Shown one piece after another: positions 35,775 through 45,539 of a DNA stretch of 64,000 bases. Position numbers and translations under genes: made by a program. The stretch lies in the NCBI RefSeq assembly GCF_007197645.1, contig NZ_VKGK01000003.1:202719-266718 (forward strand), written 5' to 3'. The stretch's first letter is position 1. Every line of letters begins with the position of its first letter. Origin of the DNA: Shewanella hanedai (GTDB lineage: Bacteria; Pseudomonadota; Gammaproteobacteria; Enterobacterales; Shewanellaceae). The notes below the pieces were generated by a model that was not told the DNA's origin, did no database searches, and saw nothing but the letters and a program-made list of their open reading frames with translations.

Positions 35775-35814
35775 TTAACACCTTAGTATCGAAATAAGCA
35801 TTGAAAGTGAGGTA

Positions 35815-37338
35815 ATGAAAGATATGGATATAAGTCATTCATTTACCGTTTTGCTGGTGGAGGACAGTATGTCACTAGGGGCGCTCTATACGGAATATTT
35901 ACGCGCCGAAGGAGCAAAGGTCACTCACGTAAACCACGGTGAGGATGCGCTAACTGAATTAGCTCAGTGGCAACCAGATCTCCTAGTGCTAGACATTAAA
36001 CTGCCTGATATGTCGGGGATGGATATTTTACAGAAAGTGCAATCCAACTATGCCAACATTACCGTCATCATGATCACGGCTCATGGCACTATTGATCTGG
36101 CCGTAGAGTCAATGAAATCTGGTGCTTTCGATTTCTTAATCAAACCTTTTGATGCGAAGCGTCTCTCTATTACGATACGAAACTCACTTAAACAACGCCA
36201 ACTAGCGACATTGGTGGCTAAATACGAACAAAGCTTGCCCAAAGCTAATTACATGGGCTTTATTGGTGAATCTTTGTCGATGCAAGCGGTTTATAAAACC
36301 ATAGATTGTGTTGCTAACAGCAAGGCATCTGTTTTTATCGTGGGTGAAAGTGGTACAGGTAAAGAGGTGTGTGCACATGCTATTCATCATGCAGGTAATC
36401 GCCGAGAGGAGGCTTTTGTCGCTCTTAATTGTGCTTCTATCCCTAAAGATTTGATTGAAAGTGAGATATTTGGTCACACCAAAGGTGCATTCACTGGTGC
36501 GGTTGCCAATCGAGATGGAGCTGCGACTCGTGCACATAAAGGCACACTTTTTCTCGATGAAATTTGTGAAATGGATTTGGAGCTGCAAAGTAAGTTACTG
36601 CGCTTTATACAGACAGGCGTTTTTCAAAGAGTGGGAGGAACTAAAGAAGAGAAAGTTGATGTACGTTTTGTTAGTGCAACCAACCGCTCCCCTTGGAAAG
36701 AGGTTCAAAAGGGACGTTTTCGTGAGGATCTCTTCTATCGCCTTCATGTTATCCCTATCGAGTTACCGCCGTTAAGAAATCGGGGTAAAGATATTCTGTT
36801 GTTGGCGAAAAAGTTGCTTACTGAATATAACCAAGAAGAGGGAAAGCAGTTTAAAACATTAAGTCGAGATGCGAAGAAAATGCTTCAAGCCTATGATTGG
36901 CCTGGTAACGTAAGGCAATTACAGAATGTGATTAGGCAAGTTGTTGTGTTGAATTCATCTGATGTTGTTGAAGTGTCAATGTTACCGGCACAGCTGACGT
37001 CGAGTTTAAGCCGCACGAGTTTAGTGCAACCCTTAATAGGTGAGCAACTCGTTCCAGAGGTCGGGCTTTGTTTAACTAATGGAGCTCAGTTGTCGTCCTC
37101 AAAGCGTGAAAGTGATGATTTTAAGCATTTTGAATTGGACGTTCCAGTAAATAAAACTATTGAAAAAAAAGAGATTGTTCCCCTTTGGTTATCTGAGAAG
37201 CAAACAATAGAAGCTGCAATTAAACAATGTGATGGCAATGTTCCTAAGGCTGCGGCATTATTGGACATTAGCGCGTCAACTATCTACCGAAAGCGTCAAC
37301 ATTGGGAAGAGCTGCAGAATGTTATTTCTGGAGGTTAG
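35815..37338 (+). CDS. Sigma-54-dependent response regulator (NtrC family, SypG-like)
   Basis: 507 residues. A receiver with Asp60 in LLVLDIKLPDMSG and Lys110. An AAA+ domain with Walker A GESGTGKE (177-184), the sigma-54 contact loop GAFTGA (224-229) and the FLDEI Walker B. A C-terminal Fis-type helix-turn-helix (VPKAAALLDISASTIYRKRQ). It must activate sigma-54 promoters, and at least four such sites are in this locus. It follows the hybrid kinase by 40 bases, so the two are probably cotranscribed. The 16-residue stretch after the AAA+ domain and before the HTH is long and unconserved in appearance. An alternative start is at 35824. Confidence 0.92.
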   Translation: MKDMDISHSFTVLLVEDSMSLGALYTEYLRAEGAKVTHVNHGEDALTELAQWQPDLLVLDIKLPDMSGMDILQKVQSNYANITVIMITAHGTIDLAVESMKSGAFDFLIKPFDAKRLSITIRNSLKQRQLATLVAKYEQSLPKANYMGFIGESLSMQAVYKTIDCVANSKASVFIVGESGTGKEVCAHAIHHAGNRREEAFVALNCASIPKDLIESEIFGHTKGAFTGAVANRDGAATRAHKGTLFLDEICEMDLELQSKLLRFIQTGVFQRVGGTKEEKVDVRFVSATNRSPWKEVQKGRFREDLFYRLHVIPIELPPLRNRGKDILLLAKKLLTEYNQEEGKQFKTLSRDAKKMLQAYDWPGNVRQLQNVIRQVVVLNSSDVVEVSMLPAQLTSSLSRTSLVQPLIGEQLVPEVGLCLTNGAQLSSSKRESDDFKHFELDVPVNKTIEKKEIVPLWLSEKQTIEAAIKQCDGNVPKAAALLDISASTIYRKRQHWEELQNVISGG

Positions 37339-37374
37339 CTCTGCTTAATGTTTACCTCTATTAAGAGAGTCTAA

Positions 37375-38118
37375 ATGCAGTACCTCGTCGACACACATGC
37401 CCATACCATCGCTTCAACTCATGCCTATAGTACTATTCACGATTACATTGCCGTGGCCAAAGAGAAAGGGCTTAAACTATTTGCGATAACAGATCATGGT
37501 CCAGATATGGCCGATGCACCTCATTTTTGGCACTTCGTCAACATGAGAGTATTACCTAGAATTATCGATGGTGTGGGAATGTTAAGAGGCATTGAGGCAA
37601 ACATTAAAAATGTTGCTGGTGAGATAGACTTTTTTGGCGATTACCTTAAAGAATTAGATATTGTGCTGGCAGGATTTCATGAACCTGTGTTTCCGCCTTC
37701 AGACTGTCAAACTCACACCCAAGCCATGATTGCGACGATTGAAAGTGGTTGTGTCGATATTATTACTCATCCAGGGAATCCTGCCTATCCGATAGATATT
37801 TATATGGTTGCCCAAGCTGCAGCAAAATATAATGTTGCATTGGAAATAAATAACTCTTCGTTTTTGACTTCGCGTAAAGGCAGTGAAGGGAACTGTTTGG
37901 CCATTGCTAAAGCTGTCCGTGATGCTGGTGGTTTATTGGTTATGGGCTCTGACTCTCATGTGTCATATTCATTGGGAGAGTTTGGACAAGCCATCGATAT
38001 CATTAATAAAGCTGAATTTCCCCATGACAGATTATTGAATAGAAGCCCGAAAGCCTTATTATCATTCTTAACTGAAAGGGGACATAAGACGTTAGCTGAC
38101 TTTGCTGAACTAGAATGA
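37375..38118 (+). CDS. PHP-domain phosphatase, YcdX family
   Basis: 247 residues. Metal-binding motifs of the PHP family: [62 protein letters not shown] and [12 protein letters not shown], which together supply the trinuclear zinc ligands. E. coli YcdX is a phosphatase linked to swarming. The gene follows the sigma-54 regulator closely (36 bases), so it is probably in the same operon. Its substrate here is unknown. Confidence 0.88.
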   Translation: MQYLVDTHAHTIASTHAYSTIHDYIAVAKEKGLKLFAITDHGPDMADAPHFWHFVNMRVLPRIIDGVGMLRGIEANIKNVAGEIDFFGDYLKELDIVLAGFHEPVFPPSDCQTHTQAMIATIESGCVDIITHPGNPAYPIDIYMVAQAAAKYNVALEINNSSFLTSRKGSEGNCLAIAKAVRDAGGLLVMGSDSHVSYSLGEFGQAIDIINKAEFPHDRLLNRSPKALLSFLTERGHKTLADFAELE

Positions 38119-38146
38119 AGCTCTAGGTTTTTCATCTAGAGCTTCA
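38116..38146. terminator. Hairpin shared by convergent ycdX-like and wzi genes
   Basis: A perfect 11-base stem (TGAAGCTCTAG and its complement) with a nine-base loop. The TGA stop of the PHP gene is part of the stem. It lies ten bases from the wzi stop codon. The T-tract is short, so efficiency is uncertain, but its place suggests a two-way terminator. Confidence 0.65.
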
Positions 38147-38155
38147 TTGTGTTAA

Positions 38156-39622
38156 CTAGAAACTTCTTTCCCAGCCAGCGTAGACAGTAGTATCCCAATC
38201 GTTGCCACCATTGTTGACATACTGGCTGTAACCTAAGGTGCCACCGACTTTCAACGTGCCTTCATAAAATGGACGATGATAACTGGTATCTAACTGATAA
38301 ACACGCTCGTATTCATTTGGTGATACAGGGTTACCACCTTCAGGACTGCCGGTATCGGTTCCATCTGTGTTCAGTCTCAACCAACGTAGCTTATTGGTGA
38401 TGTTTTGTCCGCCACCGAGCTGCGTTATCCCGCCAATAACTAAGGTTGCTGAATCATTATCATAGGTGCTACCTAAACTTTTGCCATAGTAGCGATAACC
38501 GCTCTGGTAGAAGCCATGCTCATACATGCAGTTATAAACATCAGACTCGATACCACATGCTGCTCTGGTATCTGCATACTCGATAAAAACACGAGTATTG
38601 ATATCAGCTAAGACGAAATCGACCCCACCCATGTTTGAGGCGTTAATGAGTCTATTTTTACCATTGTGATAATCTTCGTGAATACGCTCGTAGTAAATGC
38701 CGTATGGGATCCCAAAGGCGGTATCTGACCAACGGAAATCGTAGCCCGCAAGCATATTCTCTTGGCCATTTTCTATTTCGCCTTCACTCATGCCACCGTT
38801 AAACAAGCCGTCCCACCAATCACCTAAACTGTTACCGTAACCGTCGCCGCCCCATTGCATAGTCCATGAAAAGCCAACTTCCAATTGAGAGATTGGTCGA
38901 AGTGTACCGCGAGCACCCCAGTGTTTAGTCTCTGGCACATAACGGTCACTTTCCATCTTGCTAAAACTGGTGGTAAAGGTCCATGGACCAACCCAATTTA
39001 ACCAAGGAGTTTCGAAAGCTTGGCTGTTATTACGGCTAAAAGTGATCCCTGGCATAGGTCTAGCGTTGGTGGTCTGAATCAGTCCAGTATCCCACCCTGG
39101 TCCCCAGTATTTTTGTTGAGCCCCAGCACTAACTATCCAGTTGCCAAGCATTACAGCTGCAAAACTGTTATCCAAACGCGTGCTGTTTCCATCTATTGGA
39201 TCATAGTGATAGCTTGCTGAAAGACGTCCACTGTACCAATCTTGGGTCACTTCCGCGTCAACGCTAGTTTGTGCTTTGTCGCGATAATCTTGGCCAAAAC
39301 CAATAAAGCGTGTGGGATCTGATGCTGCAGCCAGTTCAATTTTAGTATTAAAACTACGGTGATCTTTGTTGTATGCAGCACTAACACGTTCAAAGGCTGA
39401 TATCTGGTTTGAGCTCATCTTGGATTGATCAGCTTTGTCCATGTCTTGCTTAAGGCCATCCCACATTAGTGGGTAAGTGGTGATTGGTTGCAGTATCACT
39501 CCAGTATCTGAAAGCAATTGAATGTCTGCTCGTAATGCCAGATCGTTGGGTTCAACCCACCAAGCAGCCTGTAGTGAACTAGAGCTTAATAGTAATAATG
39601 CTGATAATAATCGGATTTTCAT
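38156..39622 (-). CDS. wzi: Wzi-family capsule assembly outer-membrane protein
   Basis: 488 residues from the ATG at 39622 with AGGGA six bases ahead; the frame upstream to 39649 is not needed. A signal peptide (MKIRLLSALLLL to LQA, cut near residue 19) is followed by a Trp- and Tyr-rich beta-barrel protein. Typical segments: KYWGPGWDTGLIQTTNARPMP, TFTTSFSKMESDRYVPE, and a C-terminal beta strand ending in WERSF. Wzi helps surface attachment of capsular polysaccharide. It is convergent with the regulatory operon and likely belongs functionally to the same locus. Confidence 0.9.
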   Translation of the reverse strand: MKIRLLSALLLLSSSSLQAAWWVEPNDLALRADIQLLSDTGVILQPITTYPLMWDGLKQDMDKADQSKMSSNQISAFERVSAAYNKDHRSFNTKIELAAASDPTRFIGFGQDYRDKAQTSVDAEVTQDWYSGRLSASYHYDPIDGNSTRLDNSFAAVMLGNWIVSAGAQQKYWGPGWDTGLIQTTNARPMPGITFSRNNSQAFETPWLNWVGPWTFTTSFSKMESDRYVPETKHWGARGTLRPISQLEVGFSWTMQWGGDGYGNSLGDWWDGLFNGGMSEGEIENGQENMLAGYDFRWSDTAFGIPYGIYYERIHEDYHNGKNRLINASNMGGVDFVLADINTRVFIEYADTRAACGIESDVYNCMYEHGFYQSGYRYYGKSLGSTYDNDSATLVIGGITQLGGGQNITNKLRWLRLNTDGTDTGSPEGGNPVSPNEYERVYQLDTSYHRPFYEGTLKVGGTLGYSQYVNNGGNDWDTTVYAGWERSF

Positions 39623-39944
39623 AGTGTTCCCTTTTGATATTGTGGGCATTCTAGATCAAATGGAATCATTGGAAAAGATACGAATTATTTGACGTAACAA
39701 ATAACCACTTAAGTTACATTCGTGTTGCTGTTGTGTTTTACTTTGAGTGTTTATTTGGGTTTGAAATGTGTGTTGTTGGTAAGTTTTGGCTTAATTTCTT
39801 TTGCTACAAAGTAATGTGTATTCAAATAGATGATATTTATTATGGCAAATGAGTATAAGTGAGAAGGTGATAAATCCTCGCTACTTAGGCTGATAATTCT
39901 TATATTCGTTGGCTTTAAAATATAATGGCTATGGAGTAGAAGAT
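39623..39944. other. Divergent intergenic region wzi / mak
   Basis: 322 bases, AT-rich, containing the start signals of both divergent genes. No sigma-54 consensus, no TTGCA palindrome and no repeat word was found. Ordinary promoters are assumed but not located. Confidence 0.5.
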
Positions 39945-40835
39945 ATGTTGCGAATGGGTGTCGATCTTGGTGGAACCAAAATTGAAATAGTTGCCTTAAA
40001 TGATGAAGGCAAAGAACTCTATCGTAACCGTATTCCTACTCCAAAAGAATATCAAGCAACATTAGATGCGATAGAGATGCTTGTGAATGAAGTTGAGGTT
40101 ACGCTGAGTGAAACTGGAAGCGTAGGAATTGGGATCCCTGGGGTCATATCTCCCTATTCTGGTTTGGTTAAGAATGCCAATTCAACGTGGATTAATGGTC
40201 ACCCGTTAGATATGGATCTAGGTGAACGCTTAGGGCGTGAAGTGAGAGTCGCGAATGATGCTAATTGCTTTGCTGTTTCTGAGGCCATTGATGGTGCTGC
40301 AGCGGGTAAAAGTGTGGTGTTTGGCGTGATTATAGGTACTGGCTGTGGGGCGGGAGTGGCGATTAATGGCAAGGTTCACAGTGGTGGCAATGGGATCGGT
40401 GGTGAATGGGGACATAACCCTTTACCTTGGATGAGAAGTGACGAATACAATACCACGTCTTGTTTTTGCGGTAACAGAGATTGCATTGAGACGTTTGTTT
40501 CAGGTACTGGATTTGTCAGAGACTATAGAGAAGTGGGTGGTGAAGCTGGCAGTGGGATCGAAATCGCAGCATTAGTTGAAACTGGAGATGAGATAGCTAA
40601 GGCTGCATTTGGACGGTACATCGATAGATTAGCGCGCTCATTGGCGCACGTCATCAATGTTCTTGATCCTGATGTGATTGTTTTGGGTGGCGGCGTGTCT
40701 AACATTGCAGCCATTTATCCTTTGTTACCTGATGTTTTACCTAAATATGTACTGGGTGGTGAGTGCCGTACCCCAGTGCTGCAAAACATGTACGGAGGCT
40801 CTTCTGGTGTGAGAGGTGCCGCTTGGTTGTGGTAG
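39945..40835 (+). CDS. mak: Fructokinase Mak (ROK family)
   Basis: 296 residues from the ATG at 39945 (GGAG eight bases ahead); a TTG at 39909 is rejected. ROK signatures: [59 protein letters not shown] and the zinc site beginning [10 protein letters not shown] with [12 protein letters not shown]. It is very similar along its whole length to E. coli Mak, which phosphorylates fructose with ATP. Isolated, with no sugar transporter beside it. Confidence 0.9.
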   Translation: MLRMGVDLGGTKIEIVALNDEGKELYRNRIPTPKEYQATLDAIEMLVNEVEVTLSETGSVGIGIPGVISPYSGLVKNANSTWINGHPLDMDLGERLGREVRVANDANCFAVSEAIDGAAAGKSVVFGVIIGTGCGAGVAINGKVHSGGNGIGGEWGHNPLPWMRSDEYNTTSCFCGNRDCIETFVSGTGFVRDYREVGGEAGSGIEIAALVETGDEIAKAAFGRYIDRLARSLAHVINVLDPDVIVLGGGVSNIAAIYPLLPDVLPKYVLGGECRTPVLQNMYGGSSGVRGAAWLW

Positions 40836-40917
40836 CGTAGAGAGGAAACAAGGACTTTGAGCTAGAGAGGGAAGTTGCTAGAATAGCGGCCGGACTCTTA
40901 AATGGATGTTGGACTCG

Positions 40918-41703
40918 ATGTTTTGGTTAAAGAAAATACTCTCTCAGTTGTTTATGCCTGTGCCCTTGATTGTGCTTATTCTATTATTTGCTTTGGTGAT
41001 CCTTCGCAATCGAAAATTAGTCCGCAGTATATTATCCGTTGTTATTGTTTTACTGGTTTTCTTGAGTAGCACGCCTGGCAGTAATTTACTGAGCTCGCCA
41101 CTGGAAAGTCAATATAGCGTCAACAGTGGTGCCATTCCTAAGGGCTGTTTAGTCATGGTGTTGGGCAGTGGTCACGATGATTCAGTGCCAGGTACGGCAA
41201 TACAAAAATTATCCTCAACCGCGCTGACACGATTAAGTGAAGGGATCCGTCAATTTCATCTAGGTAGTGATTGTAAATTAGTGGTAAGTGGTTGGAGTGG
41301 GGTAGAGGGCGCACGTTCTCATGCCGAAGTGATGGCTGAAGCGGCAGCTGAATTAGGTGTTTCTAAAGACCGTATCATCACATTCCCACTGGCAAGGGAC
41401 ACCATTGAGGAAGCCGAATTTCTCAAGTGGGAAGTCGGCAATTATCCTTTTAGGTTGGTGACCTCAGCTTCACATATGCCGCGTTCTATGGCTATTTTTC
41501 AAAACATGGGCTTAAATCCAGAGCCTGCCCCCACTGATTTCATTACTCGAAATGGTTATTGGTGGCAGCTAGATGCGCATAACTTATGGTCGTCACAACG
41601 TGCTATTCATGAGTATGTTGGTCGTCTTTGGTTTAGCCTTAAGCACCAAAACGACGATGTTGTCATTGGTCATGATCCATCTCTTGCGAGAGAAAATCGC
41701 TAA
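40918..41703 (+). CDS. elyC: ElyC-like DUF218 (YdcF/SanA family) envelope protein
   Basis: 261 residues. Two N-terminal hydrophobic segments (about 8-27 and 33-52) lead into a DUF218 domain: LVMVLGSGHDD, LTRLSEGIRQF, LVVSGWSG, TIEEAEFLKWE and VTSASHMPRSMAIFQNMGL. The layout and the PAP/TSASH motifs match E. coli ElyC, which affects envelope and undecaprenyl-phosphate metabolism. The ATG at 40918 lines up with the E. coli start; the ATG four codons earlier (40906) is possible. Confidence 0.82.
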   Translation: MFWLKKILSQLFMPVPLIVLILLFALVILRNRKLVRSILSVVIVLLVFLSSTPGSNLLSSPLESQYSVNSGAIPKGCLVMVLGSGHDDSVPGTAIQKLSSTALTRLSEGIRQFHLGSDCKLVVSGWSGVEGARSHAEVMAEAAAELGVSKDRIITFPLARDTIEEAEFLKWEVGNYPFRLVTSASHMPRSMAIFQNMGLNPEPAPTDFITRNGYWWQLDAHNLWSSQRAIHEYVGRLWFSLKHQNDDVVIGHDPSLARENR

Positions 41704-41726
41704 CAATCATATTTAGGATTAATTTT

Positions 41727-42401
41727 TTGAACATTGAAGTCATAGAAGTGCGTTCGGGCGTTAAACGAAATGCCATTACGTTAACTTGCTTAGGTTTTGC
41801 CGGTATCATTTTAAGTTTGGTATTGTTTCTCAGCTCGTCAGCCCTTTTAGGTCCTGGTTTATGTATATTTACCTTAAGCATCATCTCTACAGTGCTTGGT
41901 ATTTCTAAACAGATGGAGCCTGAAGTGAGTGTCACTCTGTCGCCTGAAGGATTGAGTTACCACCATCGCAGAGGCAGTTTGTTTATAGAATGGGAGAATA
42001 TTCAGCGCTTTGATAGCCCTAAAAGCCGAGATGGATTAGAGACTATCGAGCTGCCTTTTATTGGGATCCGTTTGAAAAAAATTAATCCTGTGTTGGATAT
42101 GATCCCTGGTCGACTAGCTACGGGACTACTGACTGAACAGCGTCCATTGTTAATGTCCGCTGTGACGTTAGATGAAAGCCTAGAAGCGCTGGAAGATTAC
42201 CTTAACTCTGAGTTCATGCCATTAGTGGTTCATGAGGAGAGGTATCGAGGAGTCCTTGCTATGTTTGGCCATCGATGTGAGATGCTCAATAGAAACTTGG
42301 GCTACCACTTATATATTCCGATAGATTGTTTGGATAGAGAACCGAGAGCGTTTTTGAGCTTGTTACGAGATTACTTACAAAAGGTACGAGAGGAAACTTG
42401 A
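41727..42401 (+). CDS. DUF2982-type membrane protein of unknown function
   Basis: 224 residues with a TTG start; AGGA lies eight bases ahead and no upstream ATG exists. Two adjacent hydrophobic segments (about 18-36 and 42-58) anchor a cytoplasmic part with PEVSVTLSPEGLSYHHRRGS and a C-terminal YIPIDCLDREPRAFLSLLRDYL. I recognise it as the DUF2982 family found in Shewanella and Vibrio; no function is known to me. It follows elyC by 23 bases and may be cotranscribed. Confidence 0.75.
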   Translation: MNIEVIEVRSGVKRNAITLTCLGFAGIILSLVLFLSSSALLGPGLCIFTLSIISTVLGISKQMEPEVSVTLSPEGLSYHHRRGSLFIEWENIQRFDSPKSRDGLETIELPFIGIRLKKINPVLDMIPGRLATGLLTEQRPLLMSAVTLDESLEALEDYLNSEFMPLVVHEERYRGVLAMFGHRCEMLNRNLGYHLYIPIDCLDREPRAFLSLLRDYLQKVREET

Positions 42402-42443
42402 TAATAAACATCCATGTTTAACAGGTGAGAGTAAAAGTCGATT

Positions 42444-42851
42444 TTAGTTGGCTTGTAATTCGCCTTCGATGTCGCCATTAAGACTGACTTTTTGCTCTTG
42501 GCTGTTGAGTAAGGCTATCTCTTCTCTAACTCGCATACCAATAAACTGCCCACCTTCAAAAATCTCCATTGATTCGCAGGCTATTTCACCTTCAACAGTA
42601 CCCGTGCTGGTGATGTTTAGTTTGTCGCATTTGAGTTTTCCTTTGAAGTTGCCTGAGACTTTCAGTTCAGAGCAACTTAGCTCTCCATCAATATATCCGT
42701 CGACCTCAATGGTTATTTTACCAGCCGAACTGATTTTTCCATGAACCTCACCACCAATAAGTGCCTCTCCTGCAAAGTGGCTTTCTCCTGATAGTTTAGT
42801 TCCTTGGGCGATGAAAGTTAGTCCGGTGTTCGATCTCTTTTTAGCAAACAT
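42444..42851 (-). CDS. Bactofilin
   Basis: 135 residues. The central part (about 25-110) is a right-handed beta-helix of short repeats (AGEALIGGEVHGKISSAGKI, VDGYIDGELSCSELKVSG, GKLKCDKLNI) with the hydrophobic/glycine rhythm of bactofilins (DUF583). These polymerise into cytoskeletal filaments that can recruit cell-wall or polysaccharide enzymes. The gene stands alone, convergent with the DUF2982 gene. Confidence 0.9.
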   Translation of the reverse strand: MFAKKRSNTGLTFIAQGTKLSGESHFAGEALIGGEVHGKISSAGKITIEVDGYIDGELSCSELKVSGNFKGKLKCDKLNITSTGTVEGEIACESMEIFEGGQFIGMRVREEIALLNSQEQKVSLNGDIEGELQAN

Positions 42852-42949
42852 AAGCGTCTTAAATTGGCTTCTAGATACAGGGATATTAACCTTAAATTAA
42901 CATTGGCGAAACCATTAATATTTGGCGCTGCATCGTCATTTTTTTGGCT

Positions 42950-43441
42950 TTATAAAGCTGTAGTCGAAGAGGTGATAACGATAGCGTTATTAGGGCAGGG
43001 GGCCACACATGCTCCGCAACCTGTGCATGCGTCAAGGTCGATATTTGGATGAGGGGCTTGACCTATGGCAGGTTTGAAAGAGATGGCTCTAGGATCGCAA
43101 GCATCTTTGCAGCTTTGGCACCAGATCCCTTGGTTAGCAAGGCAGCTATCATTAACCGTTGCGGTGATTTGCCAAGCAGCTTGCGCTGTGTCATTAAAAA
43201 TAGCTTCGGGGCAGACCTCTGCACATTTTTTACAAAAGGTACATTCATCATCTTTAAAGTCGATTTCAGGAAAGCCACCGTCACCTATAATTATGATGTT
43301 GGTTTCACATGCTTGGATGCATTTATCACACCGGCTACAGACATCGGTAAACTCAATATCATCACGGCTCCAAGGCGGGCGTATGGCATTAGTTTTACGG
43401 CGATTAAACAGGCGTCGACGACTTTGGTTTATATTACTCAT
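42950..43441 (-). CDS. napF: NapF-type ferredoxin
   Basis: 163 residues with a twin-arginine-like start (SRRRLF) and four cysteine clusters: CSRCDKCIQAC, CTFCKKCAEVCP, CQSCKDACDP and CTGCGACVAPCP. This is the NapF arrangement of several 4Fe-4S clusters; NapF supports maturation of the periplasmic nitrate reductase NapA. No other nap gene is present in the window, so this is an orphan copy or one serving a distant nap operon. Confidence 0.88.
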   Translation of the reverse strand: MSNINQSRRRLFNRRKTNAIRPPWSRDDIEFTDVCSRCDKCIQACETNIIIIGDGGFPEIDFKDDECTFCKKCAEVCPEAIFNDTAQAAWQITATVNDSCLANQGIWCQSCKDACDPRAISFKPAIGQAPHPNIDLDACTGCGACVAPCPNNAIVITSSTTAL

Positions 43442-43558
43442 GTATTTATCTCTTTCAATTAGGTGTGATCCCCAAGCGACTTAATGATGTTGATAGAATC
43501 GCCTCTGAAGACAAGATGAGAAGTCACCTTGATGAAGACTGTTCTGGGCGGAGAGGAG

Positions 43559-43585
43559 GTCGCTTATACAGAAGCAATAAGCGAC
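43559..43585 (-). terminator. Hairpin downstream of galE
   Basis: A perfect nine-base stem (GTCGCTTAT and its complement) with a nine-base loop, 20 bases after the galE stop. No T-tract follows on the minus strand, so it may stabilise the transcript end instead of terminating by itself. Confidence 0.45.
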
Positions 43586-43605
43586 GTTGAATGATGTATC
43601 GTTAT

Positions 43606-44625
43606 TTAGCTTGTGTAGCCATTTGGATTAGTCGATTGCCAGTTCCAGCTACTATTGGCCATATCCTCAAGGGTATGAGTTGCTTGCCAACCTAATTCAG
43701 TTTGTGCCTTTAGGGGATCGGCGTAACAAGCGGCAATGTCACCAGGACGTCGAGCGACAATTTGATAGCTAATCTTGCTACCACAGGCTTTTTCAAATGC
43801 ATTAACCATGTCAATAACACTATAACCCACACCAGTGCCTAAGTTATAGGTCACTAGGCCAGATTGAGTATTGAGTTTATCTAAGGCTTTCAAGTGACCA
43901 ATAGCAAGATCGACCACGTGAATATAGTCACGTACACCAGTGCCGTCATGGGTATTGTAATCATCACCGAACACACTCAGTTTTTCTCTTTTTCCAACGG
44001 CAACTTGTGCAATAAAAGGCATCAAATTATTTGGGATATCATTAGGATCTTCACCTATGGAGCCGCTAGCGTGAGCGCCTACAGGGTTAAAGTAGCGTAG
44101 CCTTGCGATATTCCAGCTCGGATCTGAGTGATAAAGGTCTTCAAGAATGTTCTCGACCATCAATTTTGACTGGCCATAAGGGTTAGTCGCTCCCGTCGGG
44201 AAATCTTCAGTGATGGGTAAGCTTGCTGGGTCTCCGTAAACCGTTGCCGATGAGCTAAACACTAAGTTTTTGACGTTATACTCAGCCATCACTTCACATA
44301 ACACTAAAGTACCTGAGACATTTGTTTCATAGTAGCGAAGCGGTTGTGCCACGGATTCGCCTACCGCTTTCAAACCGGCAAAATGAATCACTGATTGGAT
44401 TTTATGATCGCTGAATACTTTCTGGAGAAAGGCTTTATTCAGTATATCACCTTGGTAAAAGGTGACTGATTTCCCAGTGATAGCTTCGACTTGGTGCAGA
44501 GCTTCAATGCTTGAATTCACTAGGTTATCGATGATAACGACATCCTGATCGGCATTTAATAGTTCTACTACGGTATGAGAACCAATATAGCCGGCGCCAC
44601 CTGTGACTAAAATCGTCATGTTCAT
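43606..44625 (-). CDS. galE: UDP-glucose 4-epimerase GalE
   Basis: 339 residues. It interconverts UDP-glucose and UDP-galactose. [17 protein letters not shown] binds [13 protein letters not shown] and [11 protein letters not shown] hold the catalytic Ser/Tyr/Lys. It starts in a four-base ATGA overlap with the end of galU, so the two form one operon supplying UDP-sugars for surface polymers. An ATG two codons later (44619) is also possible. Confidence 0.95.
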   Translation of the reverse strand: MNMTILVTGGAGYIGSHTVVELLNADQDVVIIDNLVNSSIEALHQVEAITGKSVTFYQGDILNKAFLQKVFSDHKIQSVIHFAGLKAVGESVAQPLRYYETNVSGTLVLCEVMAEYNVKNLVFSSSATVYGDPASLPITEDFPTGATNPYGQSKLMVENILEDLYHSDPSWNIARLRYFNPVGAHASGSIGEDPNDIPNNLMPFIAQVAVGKREKLSVFGDDYNTHDGTGVRDYIHVVDLAIGHLKALDKLNTQSGLVTYNLGTGVGYSVIDMVNAFEKACGSKISYQIVARRPGDIAACYADPLKAQTELGWQATHTLEDMANSSWNWQSTNPNGYTS

Positions 44626-45539
44626 TTTTCCTTTTCGAATTCGCTAACTAATTGCTTAAGGTACTGCTTGAAATCATTACCGATCTCTTTATGACGAAGT
44701 GCATGCTCTACATTAGCTTGCATATAGCCTTGTTTATTTCCACAATCGTGGCTTTTACCCTTCATGTAGTAGGCGTTTACCGTTTGATTTTCCATCAACA
44801 TGGCAATGGCATCGGTTAACTGAATTTCATTACCAGCACCAGCAGGTGTCTTTGCCAATAATGGCCAAATTTCTGCTGGTAAAATGTAACGGCCTACAAC
44901 AGCTAGATTTGATGGAGCTTTTTCTTTACTCGGTTTCTCAACAAGTTGCGCTAATGGAATCGATTCTCCGGGTTGAAAGTCATGACCATTTACATCTGCA
45001 ATGCCGTATTGATCCACTTGATCATGAGGCACTGCTTCAACCATGATTTGACCTGTCTCTGTTTGATCAAACAGTCTGACCATCTCAGCAAGGTTATCCT
45101 TGCGCAGATTGCAACTGGCTTCATCAACAAGTACATCGGGTAGAAGGACAGCAAAAGGGGCGTCCCCGATAACAGATTTAGCACATAAAATAGCATGCCC
45201 TAAACCTTTAGCTTGTGATTGGCGCACGCTTATCACGGTGACACCTTTAGGACAGATAGACTGAATTTCAGACAGTAGCTGACGTTTTACACGTCGTTCA
45301 AGCTGGGCTTCAAGTTCAAAACTGGTGTCAAAGTGATTTTCGATTGGGTTTTTACTGGCGTGAGTTACAAGTACAATTTCATTGATGCCTGCATTAATGG
45401 CTTCATTGACAACATATTGAATAAGCGGTTTATCAACGACAGGTAGCATCTCTTTTGGAATCGCTTTCGTTGCTGGAAGCATCCTTGTTCCTAGTCCCGC
45501 AACGGGAATAACAGCCTTAGTTATTTTATGTTGTTTCAT
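44622..45539 (-). CDS. galU: UTP-glucose-1-phosphate uridylyltransferase GalU
   Basis: 305 residues. Makes UDP-glucose from UTP and glucose-1-phosphate. The start signature is [20 protein letters not shown], then [17 protein letters not shown], and [12 protein letters not shown] for metal and sugar binding. AAGGA lies before the ATG. First gene of the galU-galE operon, divergent from phhA. Confidence 0.96.
   Translation of the reverse strand: MKQHKITKAVIPVAGLGTRMLPATKAIPKEMLPVVDKPLIQYVVNEAINAGINEIVLVTHASKNPIENHFDTSFELEAQLERRVKRQLLSEIQSICPKGVTVISVRQSQAKGLGHAILCAKSVIGDAPFAVLLPDVLVDEASCNLRKDNLAEMVRLFDQTETGQIMVEAVPHDQVDQYGIADVNGHDFQPGESIPLAQLVEKPSKEKAPSNLAVVGRYILPAEIWPLLAKTPAGAGNEIQLTDAIAMLMENQTVNAYYMKGKSHDCGNKQGYMQANVEHALRHKEIGNDFKQYLKQLVSEFEKEK

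Noticed and set aside
43442..43605. FNR site upstream of napF
   Set aside because: Only a TTGAT half-site near 43489 is present; no matching second half.
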